Below are positions 15,797-25,086 of a stretch of DNA of 64,000 nucleotides, in pieces (position 1 is the first letter of the stretch; every line of letters starts with the position of its first letter). Made by a program: the position numbers and the translations under genes. This DNA is from Bacillota bacterium (GTDB lineage: Bacteria; Bacillota; Clostridia; Christensenellales; CAG-138). Location: contig JAEWCL010000022.1 in assembly GCA_023390655.1 (NCBI GenBank), positions 22,341-86,340 of the forward strand. The letters run 5' to 3'. Under the pieces are notes generated by a model. That model did no database searches. It was given only the letters and a program-made list of their open reading frames with translations, and was not told where the DNA came from.

Positions 15797-16834
15797 CTAC
15801 AGCTTGATTACCGCCTTGATTACATCGGACTTATGACGGCTGGCATAATCAAACGCTTCCGGCGTGTTCTCAAAGTCAAATTCGTGCGAAACGATGCCCG
15901 AGACATCAATCTTGCCTGCGGCAATGGCCGCAATGGCGGAAGGGTAGATGTTGCGGTAGCGGAAAACGGACGCGATGCTGGCTTCCTTCGCCATGATCTG
16001 CGAGAAATCGAAGGGAACGACATCCTTGCCCGCAAGACCGACAAGCACGATGCGGCCGCCGCGGCGCACAAGATACGGCGTCTGCGCGATGGTTTTGTCG
16101 CTGCCTGCGGTTTCAAACACAACGTCGGGGCCTTCCCCGCCGTTGAGTGTGCGGGCGATCTCAAACACATCCTGCTCCGCCGCGTTTACCACAATATCCG
16201 CACCCAATTTCTTTGCAACTGCAAGGCGTTTGTCCAAAACATCCGTTACGATCACTTTTCCCGCACCATGCGCTTTGGCGGAAAGCAGCGTCATCAGGCC
16301 GATGCAGCCCGCGCCGAGTATGACGACCGCGTCGCCCACACCAACGTTTCCCTGGTTTGCCGCATGCATGCCGACCGCCAGGGGTTCCACCAGCGCGCCT
16401 TCCCTGGTGGAAACATTCTCCGGGAGCTTGAAACACATATTCTCGGGGAACGTCATGTATTGCATCAGGCAGCCGTCATAGGGCGGCGTTGCTAAGAATT
16501 CCACGTCCGGGCAAAGGTTGTACTTTCCGGTCTTGCAGTAATAGCATTGGCCGCAGGTGATGCCGGGTTCAAGCGCCACGCGGTCGCCGATCTTCAGGTT
16601 CGTTACGCCCTCTCCAACGCCAACTACCGTCCCCGCGCACTCGTGCCCCAGAATAAAATCGCCTTTTACAACAAAGCTGCCAATGCTGCCGTGCTCATAG
16701 TAATGGGAATCGGAACCGCAGATTCCCACATACTCCATTTTGATGAGCACTTGCTTGTTTCCGGGCTCGGACACGGGGATCTCGCGCAGTTCCATGTGGT
16801 TGGTTTGGGTCATATAAAAGGCTTTGTTTTGCAT
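15797..16834 (-). CDS. Zinc-dependent polyol (sorbitol/xylitol-type) dehydrogenase
   Basis: 345 residues, medium-chain dehydrogenase/reductase. Catalytic zinc ligands Cys39 (GICGSD) and His64-Glu65 (GHE); structural zinc ligands Cys94, Cys97, Cys100 and Cys108; Rossmann motif GAGCIG, with Asp ending the second strand (VIVTDV), which favours NAD over NADP. The profile fits sorbitol/xylitol dehydrogenases, oxidising a polyol to a ketose. It is the last gene of the importer operon, 73 bases after the binding protein. With xylulokinase encoded nearby, a pentitol such as xylitol or D-arabinitol oxidised to D-xylulose is the simplest reading; sorbitol to fructose is the alternative. Confidence 0.88.
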   Translation of the reverse strand: MQNKAFYMTQTNHMELREIPVSEPGNKQVLIKMEYVGICGSDSHYYEHGSIGSFVVKGDFILGHECAGTVVGVGEGVTNLKIGDRVALEPGITCGQCYYCKTGKYNLCPDVEFLATPPYDGCLMQYMTFPENMCFKLPENVSTREGALVEPLAVGMHAANQGNVGVGDAVVILGAGCIGLMTLLSAKAHGAGKVIVTDVLDKRLAVAKKLGADIVVNAAEQDVFEIARTLNGGEGPDVVFETAGSDKTIAQTPYLVRRGGRIVLVGLAGKDVVPFDFSQIMAKEASIASVFRYRNIYPSAIAAIAAGKIDVSGIVSHEFDFENTPEAFDYASRHKSDVIKAVIKL

Positions 16835-16856
16835 GGTATTTGCTCCTTTAAAAGAA

Positions 16857-16882
16857 GGCGCGCTTTGTTGCCGCCGCGCGCC
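16857..16882 (-). other. Intercistronic hairpin between binding protein and dehydrogenase genes
   Basis: GGCGCGC and GCGCGCC pair across a 12-base loop. There is no T-run, so a role in stabilising the upstream binding-protein mRNA is more likely than termination. Confidence 0.4.
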
Positions 16883-16907
16883 CTATGCTGTTGGGAAAAA
16901 AGGAGGT

Positions 16908-17927
16908 TTAGAGTGCCCCCGCTTTTTTATGCATCTCGATGTATTCATCTACGTTGTCCTTGGTGACAAGTGGGTTGCCGATATCGGTATCCATCTGGGT
17001 TTGTTCGCCGGTAATGAGCGTGTTGGAGACTTCCAGCAGCAGCTTTGCAAGATCATACGCGCTCTGCATGCAGGTGGAGGTCATGCGGCCTTCCTTGATC
17101 AGCAGGCAGGCTTCCGCCGTACCGTCAACACCGTAGGCAAGAACATTTGCATATGCCGGATTGTCCTTGACAACTTCGAGCGCGCCTGCGCACATATTGT
17201 CGTTCATGGAGATGATGGCGTCGATCTTATCGTTGGCCTGTACCCAGTCTTCCATATAGCGCATGGCCTCGTCCTTGTTCCAGTTCGCGATCTGCTCGCC
17301 TACGATCTGCACGTCCGGACGCTTGTCAAAGAACTCTGCCTGCCAGCTCTTGCGGCGCTCGTCCGCATGGAAGTTGCCCGCGGGCCCGTTGAGTACGACG
17401 ACCTTTGCATTTTCGGGGATCTGTTCAATCGCCATACGGGCGTTGACGGCAGCCTGTTCGTAGGGATCCGCGTCCACGGAGGAAGCGCCTTCAATACCGG
17501 CGATGCGGGCATTGGTAGTGATGCAGTGGATCCCCGCCGCAACGACCTTTTCCACATAGGGGCGCTGCGCTTCGCCGTTGTTGGGCTGGACGATGACCAC
17601 GTCATACTTGTTGGTGATGGCGTTTTCGATCATGGCGTTCTCTTTGTCGTCCGAAGCCTGGCCGTCAAACACATCGACCGTGATGTTGCTGTAGTTCTTG
17701 GCTTCTTCCACAACCGCGTTTGCAAGCCAAGCCGCAAAGGAATCCGCCTGCGCCCTTGCGATATAGGCAATGCGGTAGTTCTTCTGTGCGGGCGCTTCGG
17801 GGTTCGTTGCAGGCGCCTGCGCCTGCGCGGTTTCCGCCGGGGCGGGGGTGCTGGAAGGGGCGGCGCAGCCTGCCAGCATGGCCAATGCCAGCAGCAGCAC
17901 CAGAGCGGATGAAAGCAGTTTCTTCAT
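16908..17927 (-). CDS. Sugar/polyol ABC importer, periplasmic-type binding lipoprotein (RbsB-like)
   Basis: 339 residues. Signal peptide with lipobox LAGC, acylated Cys21, then a Pro/Ala/Gln linker. The mature part is a type I periplasmic-binding fold: NYRIAYIARAQADSFAAWL at the first strand, DVVIVQPNNGEAQ in the first lobe, VVVLNGPAGNFHADERRKSW in the second, and DAIISMNDNMCAGAL late. It captures the substrate outside the membrane for the permease and ATPase encoded upstream in the same operon. RbsB-type proteins bind pentoses, hexoses or polyols; the dehydrogenase downstream favours a polyol. Confidence 0.9.
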   Translation of the reverse strand: MKKLLSSALVLLLALAMLAGCAAPSSTPAPAETAQAQAPATNPEAPAQKNYRIAYIARAQADSFAAWLANAVVEEAKNYSNITVDVFDGQASDDKENAMIENAITNKYDVVIVQPNNGEAQRPYVEKVVAAGIHCITTNARIAGIEGASSVDADPYEQAAVNARMAIEQIPENAKVVVLNGPAGNFHADERRKSWQAEFFDKRPDVQIVGEQIANWNKDEAMRYMEDWVQANDKIDAIISMNDNMCAGALEVVKDNPAYANVLAYGVDGTAEACLLIKEGRMTSTCMQSAYDLAKLLLEVSNTLITGEQTQMDTDIGNPLVTKDNVDEYIEMHKKAGAL

Positions 17928-17987
17928 ATGGACCTCCTCAATTCTCGTTATTCATTGACGCGCGCGACGTCAAATTGGATTGCAACT

Positions 17988-18980
17988 TTATTTTTGTTTT
18001 TGATCCTCGATGTTGCCAAGCCTGCGCTTGGTGCGGTTTGTCTTTGCAAAGATGTCATAGATGACCGCAAGGGCAATAATCAGGCCGCGGACAATCTGCT
18101 GCAGGTAGGAGTCAACACCCGCAAGATTCATGATGTTGTTCAAAAACCCTACGATGAACGCGCCGATGAGTGTGCCGCCCGCGGTGCCGATGCCGCCGCT
18201 CATGCTTGTGCCGCCGATCACGGTGGCGGTGAGCGCTTCAAACTCATATCCTTGCGCGCCGTTGGGAAGGCCCGCGTTGACGCGGCTCATGAACAGCACG
18301 GCGGCAATGCCCACAAAAATACCGTTGACGAGGTAAGCGGACATTTTGATGCGGTTGACCGCGATGCCGGACGCGATGGCGGCGCTTTCATTGCCGCCGA
18401 TGGCGTACAGCGAACGGCCAAACCGCGTGTTTGTCAAGAGGTACCACGTTACAAGGAAGATCACAAGCAGGAACAGTACGGGCGTGGGTACGGGGCCGAT
18501 GGAGCCTTGCCCGAACACGATATAATCCCCGATCTGGTAAATGTTCTGGCCGGAGGTATACAGAAGCGCCGCACCCCGCGCCATAGTCTGCATGGCAAGC
18601 GTTGCGATAAACGCGGGCGCTTTGAATGTGGTCACCATCAAACCGTTTAAGAAGTTACATACCACAGCCACCGCGATACCCACAAGAAACGCAAGGAGTA
18701 GGTTGCCTGTCGCCTTAAACGCCGCGACGGAGAGCGTGCCGGAAAGTGCGATGACCGAACCGGAAGACAAATCCAACAACCCGCAGACGATGAGTATGGT
18801 TTCGCCAAACGCCAATATCGTTGTCACCGCAAGCTGGCGGGAGATATTGGTCAGGTTGGTCCAGGAAAGAAAGTTGGGGTTGATGGCGCTGCAAACGATA
18901 AACAGCGCTACGAGCACCAGGAATATGCTGTATTTGCCGGTGATGGCGGCCCATCCTTTTTTCAAGCTCTTTTCACGCAA
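17988..18980 (-). CDS. Sugar/polyol ABC importer, permease (RbsC-like)
   Basis: 330 residues, eight or more hydrophobic segments and the family pattern GLLDLSSGSVIALSG, GLMVTTFKAPAFIATLAM and GGTSMSGGIGTAGGTLIGAF that marks RbsC/XylH-type permeases of the CUT2 class. It starts inside the last codons of the ATPase gene (eight-base overlap) and is followed by the binding protein, the normal CUT2 order being rearranged so that the binding protein comes third. Forms a homodimeric channel. Confidence 0.92.
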   Translation of the reverse strand: MREKSLKKGWAAITGKYSIFLVLVALFIVCSAINPNFLSWTNLTNISRQLAVTTILAFGETILIVCGLLDLSSGSVIALSGTLSVAAFKATGNLLLAFLVGIAVAVVCNFLNGLMVTTFKAPAFIATLAMQTMARGAALLYTSGQNIYQIGDYIVFGQGSIGPVPTPVLFLLVIFLVTWYLLTNTRFGRSLYAIGGNESAAIASGIAVNRIKMSAYLVNGIFVGIAAVLFMSRVNAGLPNGAQGYEFEALTATVIGGTSMSGGIGTAGGTLIGAFIVGFLNNIMNLAGVDSYLQQIVRGLIIALAVIYDIFAKTNRTKRRLGNIEDQKQK

Positions 18981-20517
18981 TGCCGTTCACCTCTTTGTTT
19001 GTTTTTGCACCTGCCGCACCGGTAGCATAGGCCATGACGGCTTCCTGCGAGAATTCCCCGCGGGAAAGCTCCCCTACGATCGCGCCTGCGCAGAGCACAT
19101 AGATGCGGTCGCACATGCCGATGAGTTCCGGCAGTTCGGACGAAACCATGATCAGCGCCTTGCCTTTTTGTGCCAGTTCGATCATCAGTTTGTAAATCTC
19201 ATACTTTGCGCCCACATCGATCCCCCGGGTGGGCTCATCCATAATCAGCACGTCGGGATCCCGCAGCATCCACTTGGCAAGTACAACCTTCTGCTGGTTG
19301 CCGCCGCTGAGTGCCTCTATGGGGGTCTCATAGGACGGGGTTTTCACGCTCATGCTTTTACACGCAGCGTCCACAAAGCTGAATTCCTTTTTGCCGTGCA
19401 GGCGTCCGCCGAAGATCACTTTTTCAAGACTCGCCAAGGATACGTTTTCCGTGACCGAACGCATCGGGATGATGCCGTAGCGCTTGCGGTCTTCGCTGAG
19501 CATCACCATGCCGTTTGCAATGCTTTTTGCCACGCTGTTTTTCGGAAGCGGCCTGCCGCGTATGCTGACCCACCCTTCGGTATACGGGTCCAGCCCAAAC
19601 AGAGCGCGCATGGTCTCCGTGCGTCCCGCGCCCATCAATCCCGCAAAGCCGACAATTTCGCCCGCCTTGACATGGAAGCTGATGTTTTGGAACGCGCCGC
19701 CCGAGAGATTGCCGACATCCAGCACAACCTCTCCCGTCTCACGCGCAGCATACGGGTATTTGTTTTCCATGCGCCGTCCCACCATGAGCGCGATCACATC
19801 GTCGATGTTCAGTTCGCTTGCCGGACGCGAGTCCACGACCGCGCCGTCCCGCAGCACGGTGATTTCATCCGCAATCTGAAAGATTTCATCCAGCTTGTGG
19901 GAAATGTAGATAATACATGCGCCGCGTGCCTTGAGCGCCGCAATTTTTTCAAACAGACGCTCAATTTCCTTATCCGTAATGGCTGACGTCGGTTCATCCA
20001 TAATGATGACGTCGGAGTTGTAGCTGATGGCTTTGAGGATTTCAAGCATCTGGATATCGGACACGGAAAGGTCCTTGAGCGGCGTAGTCGGCGCATAGGG
20101 GAGTCCTTCCTGCCGCAGCAGTTCCTGCGTACGGGTGCGCACCTGCTTCCAATCGATCCTTCCAAAACGGTTGATGGGCCAGTTGCCTAAAAAGATATTC
20201 TCCTCCACCGTCATTTCCGGCACATACGAGAGTTCCTGAAAAATCATAGAGATGCCCATATTGCGCGCATGTATGGGATTTTCAATCCGCACAGGCTTTC
20301 CATCCAGAAAGATTTGCCCGGCGTCCGGCTGATAAATGCCGTTGATAATCTTCATCAATGTGGATTTGCCCGCACCATTTTCACCGCAGAGCACATGCGT
20401 GGTGCCGCGCTTAACGCGAAAATGAATATCATCCAACGCCTTTACGCCCGGAAAAGACTTTGATATATGCGACACCTCAATTTTAATGTCCTGGTTCAGC
20501 GCGTGACAGGATTGCAT
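18973..20517 (-). CDS. Sugar/polyol ABC importer, duplicated ATPase (RbsA/MglA-like)
   Basis: 514 residues with two ABC domains. The first has Walker A GENGAGKST at 45-53 and Walker B VIIMDEPTSA; its signature is degenerate (LSVSDIQ). The second has a degenerate Walker A (GLMGAGRTET) but a standard LSGGNQQK signature and VLIMDEPTRGID. This asymmetric pattern is typical of CUT2 importers. ATG 20517 follows AGGTGATAG. It is the first gene of the operon behind a strong minus-strand promoter with a palindrome at the predicted start of transcription. Confidence 0.93.
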   Translation of the reverse strand: MQSCHALNQDIKIEVSHISKSFPGVKALDDIHFRVKRGTTHVLCGENGAGKSTLMKIINGIYQPDAGQIFLDGKPVRIENPIHARNMGISMIFQELSYVPEMTVEENIFLGNWPINRFGRIDWKQVRTRTQELLRQEGLPYAPTTPLKDLSVSDIQMLEILKAISYNSDVIIMDEPTSAITDKEIERLFEKIAALKARGACIIYISHKLDEIFQIADEITVLRDGAVVDSRPASELNIDDVIALMVGRRMENKYPYAARETGEVVLDVGNLSGGAFQNISFHVKAGEIVGFAGLMGAGRTETMRALFGLDPYTEGWVSIRGRPLPKNSVAKSIANGMVMLSEDRKRYGIIPMRSVTENVSLASLEKVIFGGRLHGKKEFSFVDAACKSMSVKTPSYETPIEALSGGNQQKVVLAKWMLRDPDVLIMDEPTRGIDVGAKYEIYKLMIELAQKGKALIMVSSELPELIGMCDRIYVLCAGAIVGELSRGEFSQEAVMAYATGAAGAKTNKEVNGIA

Positions 20518-20551
20518 GGGCTATCACCTCATTTAATTACATGCTCGAAGA

Positions 20552-20572
20552 AAACCGAAATCGATTTGGTTT
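20552..20572. promoter_or_regulatory. Near-perfect palindrome, candidate operator of the polyol importer operon
   Basis: AAACC-G-AAATCGATTT-GGTTT is a 20-bp palindrome with one extra G. It lies 36 to 56 bases downstream of the predicted -10 box of the importer promoter and upstream of the ATPase start, a repression position. The divergent ROK protein is the natural candidate regulator. Confidence 0.5.
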
Positions 20573-20607
20573 ATGCGAATTACTTTTATAAATCATGTTA
20601 CGAAAAG

Positions 20608-20637
20608 ATCATACACATTTGCCACTCACTGTGTCAA
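20608..20637 (-). promoter_or_regulatory. Promoter of the polyol importer operon
   Basis: Minus strand TTGACA (20637-20632), 18 bases, TATGAT (20613-20608). Confidence 0.7.
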
Positions 20638-20652
20638 CAGTAATTTTTATGT

Positions 20653-20671
20653 CGCCCGTTCGTAACGGGCG
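20653..20671. other. Inverted repeat between the divergent promoters
   Basis: CGCCCGTT-CGT-AACGGGCG, an 8-bp perfect stem without a T-run, just upstream of the -35 of the importer promoter. It may be a second regulator site; not a convincing terminator. Confidence 0.35.
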
Positions 20672-20761
20672 TTGATATTAGCTTGCGTTATGATGTTAAA
20701 CTCTTGTCAATATCACTGCTTTTCGGACGCGCTGATACAGATAAATAGGGATACAATCCGC

Positions 20762-20790
20762 TTGCGCATTTATTATCTATCATGTACAAT
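20762..20790 (+). promoter_or_regulatory. Promoter of the ROK regulator
   Basis: TTGCGC, 17 bases, TACAAT, about 50 bases before the ATG at 20841. Confidence 0.55.
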
Positions 20791-20840
20791 AGGGTCAAGA
20801 ACACGATATAGTAAATACTTTTGTAAAACTAAGGTGCTAT

Positions 20841-21995
20841 ATGGATCGACAGAAGTTAAACAACATCGAAGTCCGCAAGAGCAACCGCAACCTGATTTAT
20901 AAGTATATTTTTCATCATGAGGACGGAAAAGTCTGCAAGCAGCAGATTGCATCCGACCTTGATCTGAGCCTGCCGACCGTGACGCAAAACCTCAACGAAC
21001 TGTTTGAAAAGGGCCTGATACAGGATGTTGGCGTGTTTGAGTCCACCGGCGGGCGCAAGGCGCGTGCCATTTCTTTGAACGCCCGGGCGCGCCACGCCAT
21101 CGGCCTTGATGTGACGCGCAACCACATCGGCATTGTGGTAGTGGACCTTCGGGGAAGCATCATCGCCGCAGAACGCTTCCGTTTTCCGTTCTCCTCCACC
21201 CGCTCTTATTTCAAAGGAATCGCCGCACTTTTAGAAAAGGTGGTCAGCGACAATGCGATTGACCCGACCTCCCTGCTTGGGGCGGGCATTGCGGTGCCCG
21301 CTATTATATCCGGCAATGGCAGCAAAATGACCTACGCGGCGCTTCTTGATTACACAACGAGCGATTTAAGCGATTTCCAGGCGGAAATCCGGTATCCGTG
21401 CCGCCTGTTTAACGACGCAAATTCCGGCGGGTTTGCAGAGCTCTGGAGCTCTGCGGTGCTGCATCAGGCCCACTGGGCGGAAAACAGCATGGTATACCTC
21501 TCCATCAACAACAGCATCGGCGGCGCTTTCATCAGCAACGGCAAGGCGCTTTCGGGCATCAATTACCGCGCGGGCGAGTTTGGGCATATTACGCTGTACC
21601 CGGATGGCAAACGTTGCTACTGCGGGCAAAAAGGTTGTGTGGACTCGTACCTCTCCGCCCAGCTTCTTGCGGAACCCTATAACGGCAAGTTAGAAGATTT
21701 TTTTATAGCCTTGGAGGAGAAGCAGCCCACTCCGATGAAACTTTGGGACACTTATGTTGACGATCTTGCAAGGACGGTGAACATCCTGCGGATGGTGTTT
21801 GATTGCGATGTGGTGATCGGCGGTTATGTGGGAAGCCATTTGGAACCTTACCTTAATGATGTGCGGCAGCGCGCCGCAAAGCGCAACACCTTTGAACAGG
21901 ACGGCAGCTACATCAAGCCCTGCATCTTCAAGCGGGAGTCTACCGCGGTAGGTGCCGCGCTGATGTATATTGATGAATTCGTGCGGGATATCTGA
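20841..21995 (+). CDS. ROK-family transcriptional regulator (XylR/NagC type)
   Basis: 384 residues. An N-terminal winged helix-turn-helix (about 12-70, with QQIASDLDLSLPTVTQNL) precedes a ROK sugar-kinase-like domain. The ROK zinc motif is present as CYCGQKGC after GEFGHITLYP, and the DVTRNHIGIVVVDLRG phosphate loop resembles the ATP-binding segment in a form usual for non-kinase repressors. It likely senses the imported sugar, polyol or its product. It is divergent from the importer operon and directly upstream of xylulokinase, so it probably controls both. Confidence 0.9.
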   Translation: MDRQKLNNIEVRKSNRNLIYKYIFHHEDGKVCKQQIASDLDLSLPTVTQNLNELFEKGLIQDVGVFESTGGRKARAISLNARARHAIGLDVTRNHIGIVVVDLRGSIIAAERFRFPFSSTRSYFKGIAALLEKVVSDNAIDPTSLLGAGIAVPAIISGNGSKMTYAALLDYTTSDLSDFQAEIRYPCRLFNDANSGGFAELWSSAVLHQAHWAENSMVYLSINNSIGGAFISNGKALSGINYRAGEFGHITLYPDGKRCYCGQKGCVDSYLSAQLLAEPYNGKLEDFFIALEEKQPTPMKLWDTYVDDLARTVNILRMVFDCDVVIGGYVGSHLEPYLNDVRQRAAKRNTFEQDGSYIKPCIFKRESTAVGAALMYIDEFVRDI

Positions 21996-22073
21996 TCTGA
22001 TCTTAACAGCAGCTTTCCAGTGTATCTGAACTTTTACAGAACTTATTGAAAATAGAATCAGGAGGGAACGGCA

Positions 22074-23600
22074 TTGCGGTACATACTTGGCGTAGATATC
22101 GGCACATCAGGCACCAAGACGGTGTTGTTCGATGAGACAGGCAGGCGGATCGCCTCATCGGCGAGGGAATACCCGCTCTATCAGCCGCACAACGGCTGGG
22201 CGGAACAGGACCCGGAGGACTGGTGGCGCGCCGCTGCGGATACCATACGGGATGTCGTCAAAACGTCCGGCGTACCTGCTTCCGAAATCAAGGGCGTGGG
22301 CCTTTCCGGCCAGATGCACGGCCTTGTTATGCTTGACGGCAAGGGCGGGGTGCTGCGCCGCAGCATTCTCTGGTGCGACGGGCGAACGGGCGCGGAGTGC
22401 ACGGAAATTACGGAGAAAGTCGGCAAGGAAAAGCTGATTGCCATCACGGCAAACCCCGCACTCACCGGCTTTACAGCGGGCAAGGTGCTCTGGGTGCGCA
22501 AGCATGAGCCGGAACTTTACCGGGAATGCCGCATGATGCTCCTGCCCAAGGATTATATCCGCTACCGTTTGACGGGCGTGTATGCAACGGAAGCTTCGGA
22601 CGCCGCAGGCACCAACCTTCTGGATGTTCCCAACCGTTGTTGGTCTGAAGAAGTCCTCTCTCTGTTGGAAATTGACGGTGCGCTGCTGCCGAAGGTCTAT
22701 GAATCCCCGGATGTGACAGGCTCTATTACAAAAGAGGTCGCAGGTCTCACTGGCTTATTGGAAGGCACGCCGGTTGTGGGCGGCGCTGGCGACAACGCGG
22801 CCGCTGCTGTCGGCACCGGCGTTGTAAAGGAAGGCCGCGCGTTCTTAACCATCGGCACATCGGGCGTGATCTTCGCGCATGCGGACAGTGTGCGCATCGA
22901 CCCCGGCGGACGGGTACATACATTCTGCCACGCGGTGCCCGGCTGCTATACGGTGATGAGCTGCACGCTTTCCGCGGGACTGTCCTTGAAATGGCTCAGA
23001 GATACCCTCTTTACTGCGGAAATGGAAACGGCCGCGGGCATGGGTGTTGACCCGTATGAGCTGATGAACGCGCAGGCGGCGCGGGTGCCCATCGGCGCCA
23101 ACCGACTTTTATACCTCCCCTATTTGATGGGCGAACGTTCGCCAATCCTCGATTCCAATGCGCGCGGGGCCTTCATCGGCCTTTCCGCCATCCATACCAA
23201 GTACGATATGCTGCGCGCCGTCATGGAGGGGGTCTCCTATTCCCAGCGCGAATGCCTGGACGTCCTGCACGGAATGGGCATCGTTCCCACAGAATTGCTG
23301 GCGACAGGCGGCGGCGCAAGAAGCGCTCTCTGGCGGCAGATGCTCTCAGATGTACTTGCCTGCCCGGTGGCAACGGTCGCCTCCTCCGGGGAAGGCCCGG
23401 CATTGGGCGCGGCCCTGCTTGCGGGCGTAGGCGCGGGCGTTTACAGGAGCGTGCCCGAGGCGTGCGACGCTGTCATCCGCACGAACCCGCTGCAGCAGCC
23501 GCAGGAGGAGAGCGTAAAAGCCTATGCGCCCTACTATGCGCTCTACCAAACCATGTACCCATCGCTCAAGGCGCAGTACGCGGCACTCGCGGCGCTGTAA
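22074..23600 (+). CDS. xylB: Xylulokinase
   Basis: 508 residues, the usual length. FGGY-kinase motifs: N-terminal phosphate loop GVDIGTSGTKT, the xylulokinase pattern GLSGQMHGLV, WCDGRTGAEC, substrate/nucleotide segment VVGGAGDNAAAAVGTG, LTIGTSGVIF and the C-terminal ATGGGARSALWRQM. It phosphorylates D-xylulose to D-xylulose 5-phosphate, which enters the pentose phosphate pathway. It starts with TTG at 22074 behind CAGGAGGGAACG, and ends at a strong terminator. Together with the zinc dehydrogenase across the regulator this gives import, oxidation and phosphorylation of a pentitol. Confidence 0.93.
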   Translation: MRYILGVDIGTSGTKTVLFDETGRRIASSAREYPLYQPHNGWAEQDPEDWWRAAADTIRDVVKTSGVPASEIKGVGLSGQMHGLVMLDGKGGVLRRSILWCDGRTGAECTEITEKVGKEKLIAITANPALTGFTAGKVLWVRKHEPELYRECRMMLLPKDYIRYRLTGVYATEASDAAGTNLLDVPNRCWSEEVLSLLEIDGALLPKVYESPDVTGSITKEVAGLTGLLEGTPVVGGAGDNAAAAVGTGVVKEGRAFLTIGTSGVIFAHADSVRIDPGGRVHTFCHAVPGCYTVMSCTLSAGLSLKWLRDTLFTAEMETAAGMGVDPYELMNAQAARVPIGANRLLYLPYLMGERSPILDSNARGAFIGLSAIHTKYDMLRAVMEGVSYSQRECLDVLHGMGIVPTELLATGGGARSALWRQMLSDVLACPVATVASSGEGPALGAALLAGVGAGVYRSVPEACDAVIRTNPLQQPQEESVKAYAPYYALYQTMYPSLKAQYAALAAL

Positions 23601-23621
23601 GCGTAACGTTTTAAAACGATG

Positions 23622-23655
23622 AAGGATGGCCGAACAACCGGCCATCCTTATTTTT
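23622..23655 (+). terminator. Terminator of xylB
   Basis: AAGGATGGCCG / CGGCCATCCTT stem followed by ATTTTT. Confidence 0.85.
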
Positions 23656-23775
23656 GATGCATAGCTTCATCCCGCCCCATCTCGCTTGTGTGGCGCAGGG
23701 CATGCTGTATTCTTTTTGTATTGTTAAAGTGATCCTCTCTTACATTATAGACATGTCACGGGTGGATATCTACAA

Positions 23776-23803
23776 GCCCTCCTGCCGTTTGAGGCAGGAG
23801 GGC
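23776..23803 (-). terminator. Hairpin ending the second importer operon
   Basis: GCCCTCCTGCC / GGCAGGAGGGC stem about 25 bases beyond the minus-strand stop at 23828. The following T content is modest. Confidence 0.55.
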
Positions 23804-23827
23804 CTATAAACACTCGATATTGTCTTC

Positions 23828-25042
23828 TTAAACGCCCGTTAAATCAGGGTTTTCCGCAAAATGCTTGAGCATGACGATCGGATCGGATTTGCTCAAATTG
23901 GATATGACGACGCCACGCTTCGCCGCCGCATCCGTCACAAAATATTCGTCATGGGTCAGCTGGCCGTAACGGATGAGCGCGGGAGTCTCGATATCCCAAT
24001 CGTTAAGTTTGCCGTGGCCCTGCAGCATGATGAGGCCGTAGGCCGCCGCATCGCGGATCGCGATCGTCTGCCCGGGATAGACCGTAAGGCGCTTGGCGCA
24101 CGCAAGATGGGACTTGTAGCAAATCCATTCTTCCAGATATCCTTCGCGTTCCATTTCGGCCGCATCGCGAACCGGTTTAGGCAGCATCAGGCGGTTTTTA
24201 TGGAACTCTGGGTCCACGTTGAGCTCCCAGTCGATGACGTCCATCAGATAATCGAAATCGCCGATCCTCTCTTCGGGGCAGTTCTTCCAGAGCAGCTCCG
24301 GCGGCACGCAGTGGTCCGCGAACAGGACGGATTGGTACATGGCATAGACATCGGACGCGAACTGTGGCTCATACGTGCACAGGCTGCCTGGCGCGTGCAA
24401 TACTCCCGGCGGCACATCCCAGCCGGTATCCACGCGCAGCTTGTAGGCGCGTGAAAGCTCCAGCAGATGATTGTCCCCCTTTGTAAAGTTTACAAGGCTT
24501 TCGCGCACTTCTTCCCTGCTGGTGTCGGGGTTAAGGCCAAAGAAGGTATACCCGAACTCACCGGGGTAATTGTTGACCTGCGCGGGAAAAAAGTACATCT
24601 CCGGCTTGCCTGCCTGCCCCGTCAGGGCGGCATGCTCGTCACGGTGGTGGATATGGTGCGGGAGCGGCCCCAAATTGTCAAAGAATTTTGAAAACATGGG
24701 CCATTTCCCATACTTGTTCCAGATATCTTCGCCTACAATCTCCTTGCCCAGCGCTTCCACCGCATCTATGAGCAGGACGCGTTCCTTTCCCGCTTCATCT
24801 ATAATGATATAGCTCAGCCCTTCGTCATGGGGGGTACCCGGGCCATTGTCGGCGGGCGTGGTGGAAGCGAACCAGCGCTCATCGATGCCGCCGCGGACAA
24901 GACCCAATACATAATAATCATCGGGATGAAGCTTGATGCGCTTACCGGGCCGGCAAAACGCCCGCGGCACCCACGCGGGCGCCAGGCGGAATACGCCCTT
25001 GCCCTGTTCGAACGCTTTTTGCGCTAACTGTTTATTGGTCAT
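23828..25042 (-). CDS. Phosphomannose isomerase-like cupin protein
   Basis: 404 residues. The metal-binding core of class I mannose-6-phosphate isomerases can be traced: a His pair in LPHHIHHRDEHA (place of QVHP), Glu in GKPEMYFFP (place of K-E-MWY) and His in VPPGVLHAPGSL (place of PAGTVHA). The lengths between these agree with a cupin barrel. Outside the core the sequence is unlike ManA, and an N-terminal segment with RPGKRIKLHPDDYY is extra. It is probably an isomerase or epimerase for a sugar made by the same operon. It is the last gene, 44 bases after the ASRT gene. The substrate is unknown. Confidence 0.7.
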   Translation of the reverse strand: MTNKQLAQKAFEQGKGVFRLAPAWVPRAFCRPGKRIKLHPDDYYVLGLVRGGIDERWFASTTPADNGPGTPHDEGLSYIIIDEAGKERVLLIDAVEALGKEIVGEDIWNKYGKWPMFSKFFDNLGPLPHHIHHRDEHAALTGQAGKPEMYFFPAQVNNYPGEFGYTFFGLNPDTSREEVRESLVNFTKGDNHLLELSRAYKLRVDTGWDVPPGVLHAPGSLCTYEPQFASDVYAMYQSVLFADHCVPPELLWKNCPEERIGDFDYLMDVIDWELNVDPEFHKNRLMLPKPVRDAAEMEREGYLEEWICYKSHLACAKRLTVYPGQTIAIRDAAAYGLIMLQGHGKLNDWDIETPALIRYGQLTHDEYFVTDAAAKRGVVISNLSKSDPIVMLKHFAENPDLTGV

Positions 25043-25086
25043 CGTTCAACACTCCTCCGTTTCTGCGACCTTAGGCGCTAAGGCGA

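Noticed and set aside
18541..19986. 481-residue plus-strand open frame
   Set aside because: Antisense to the permease and ATPase genes, which have clear family motifs.
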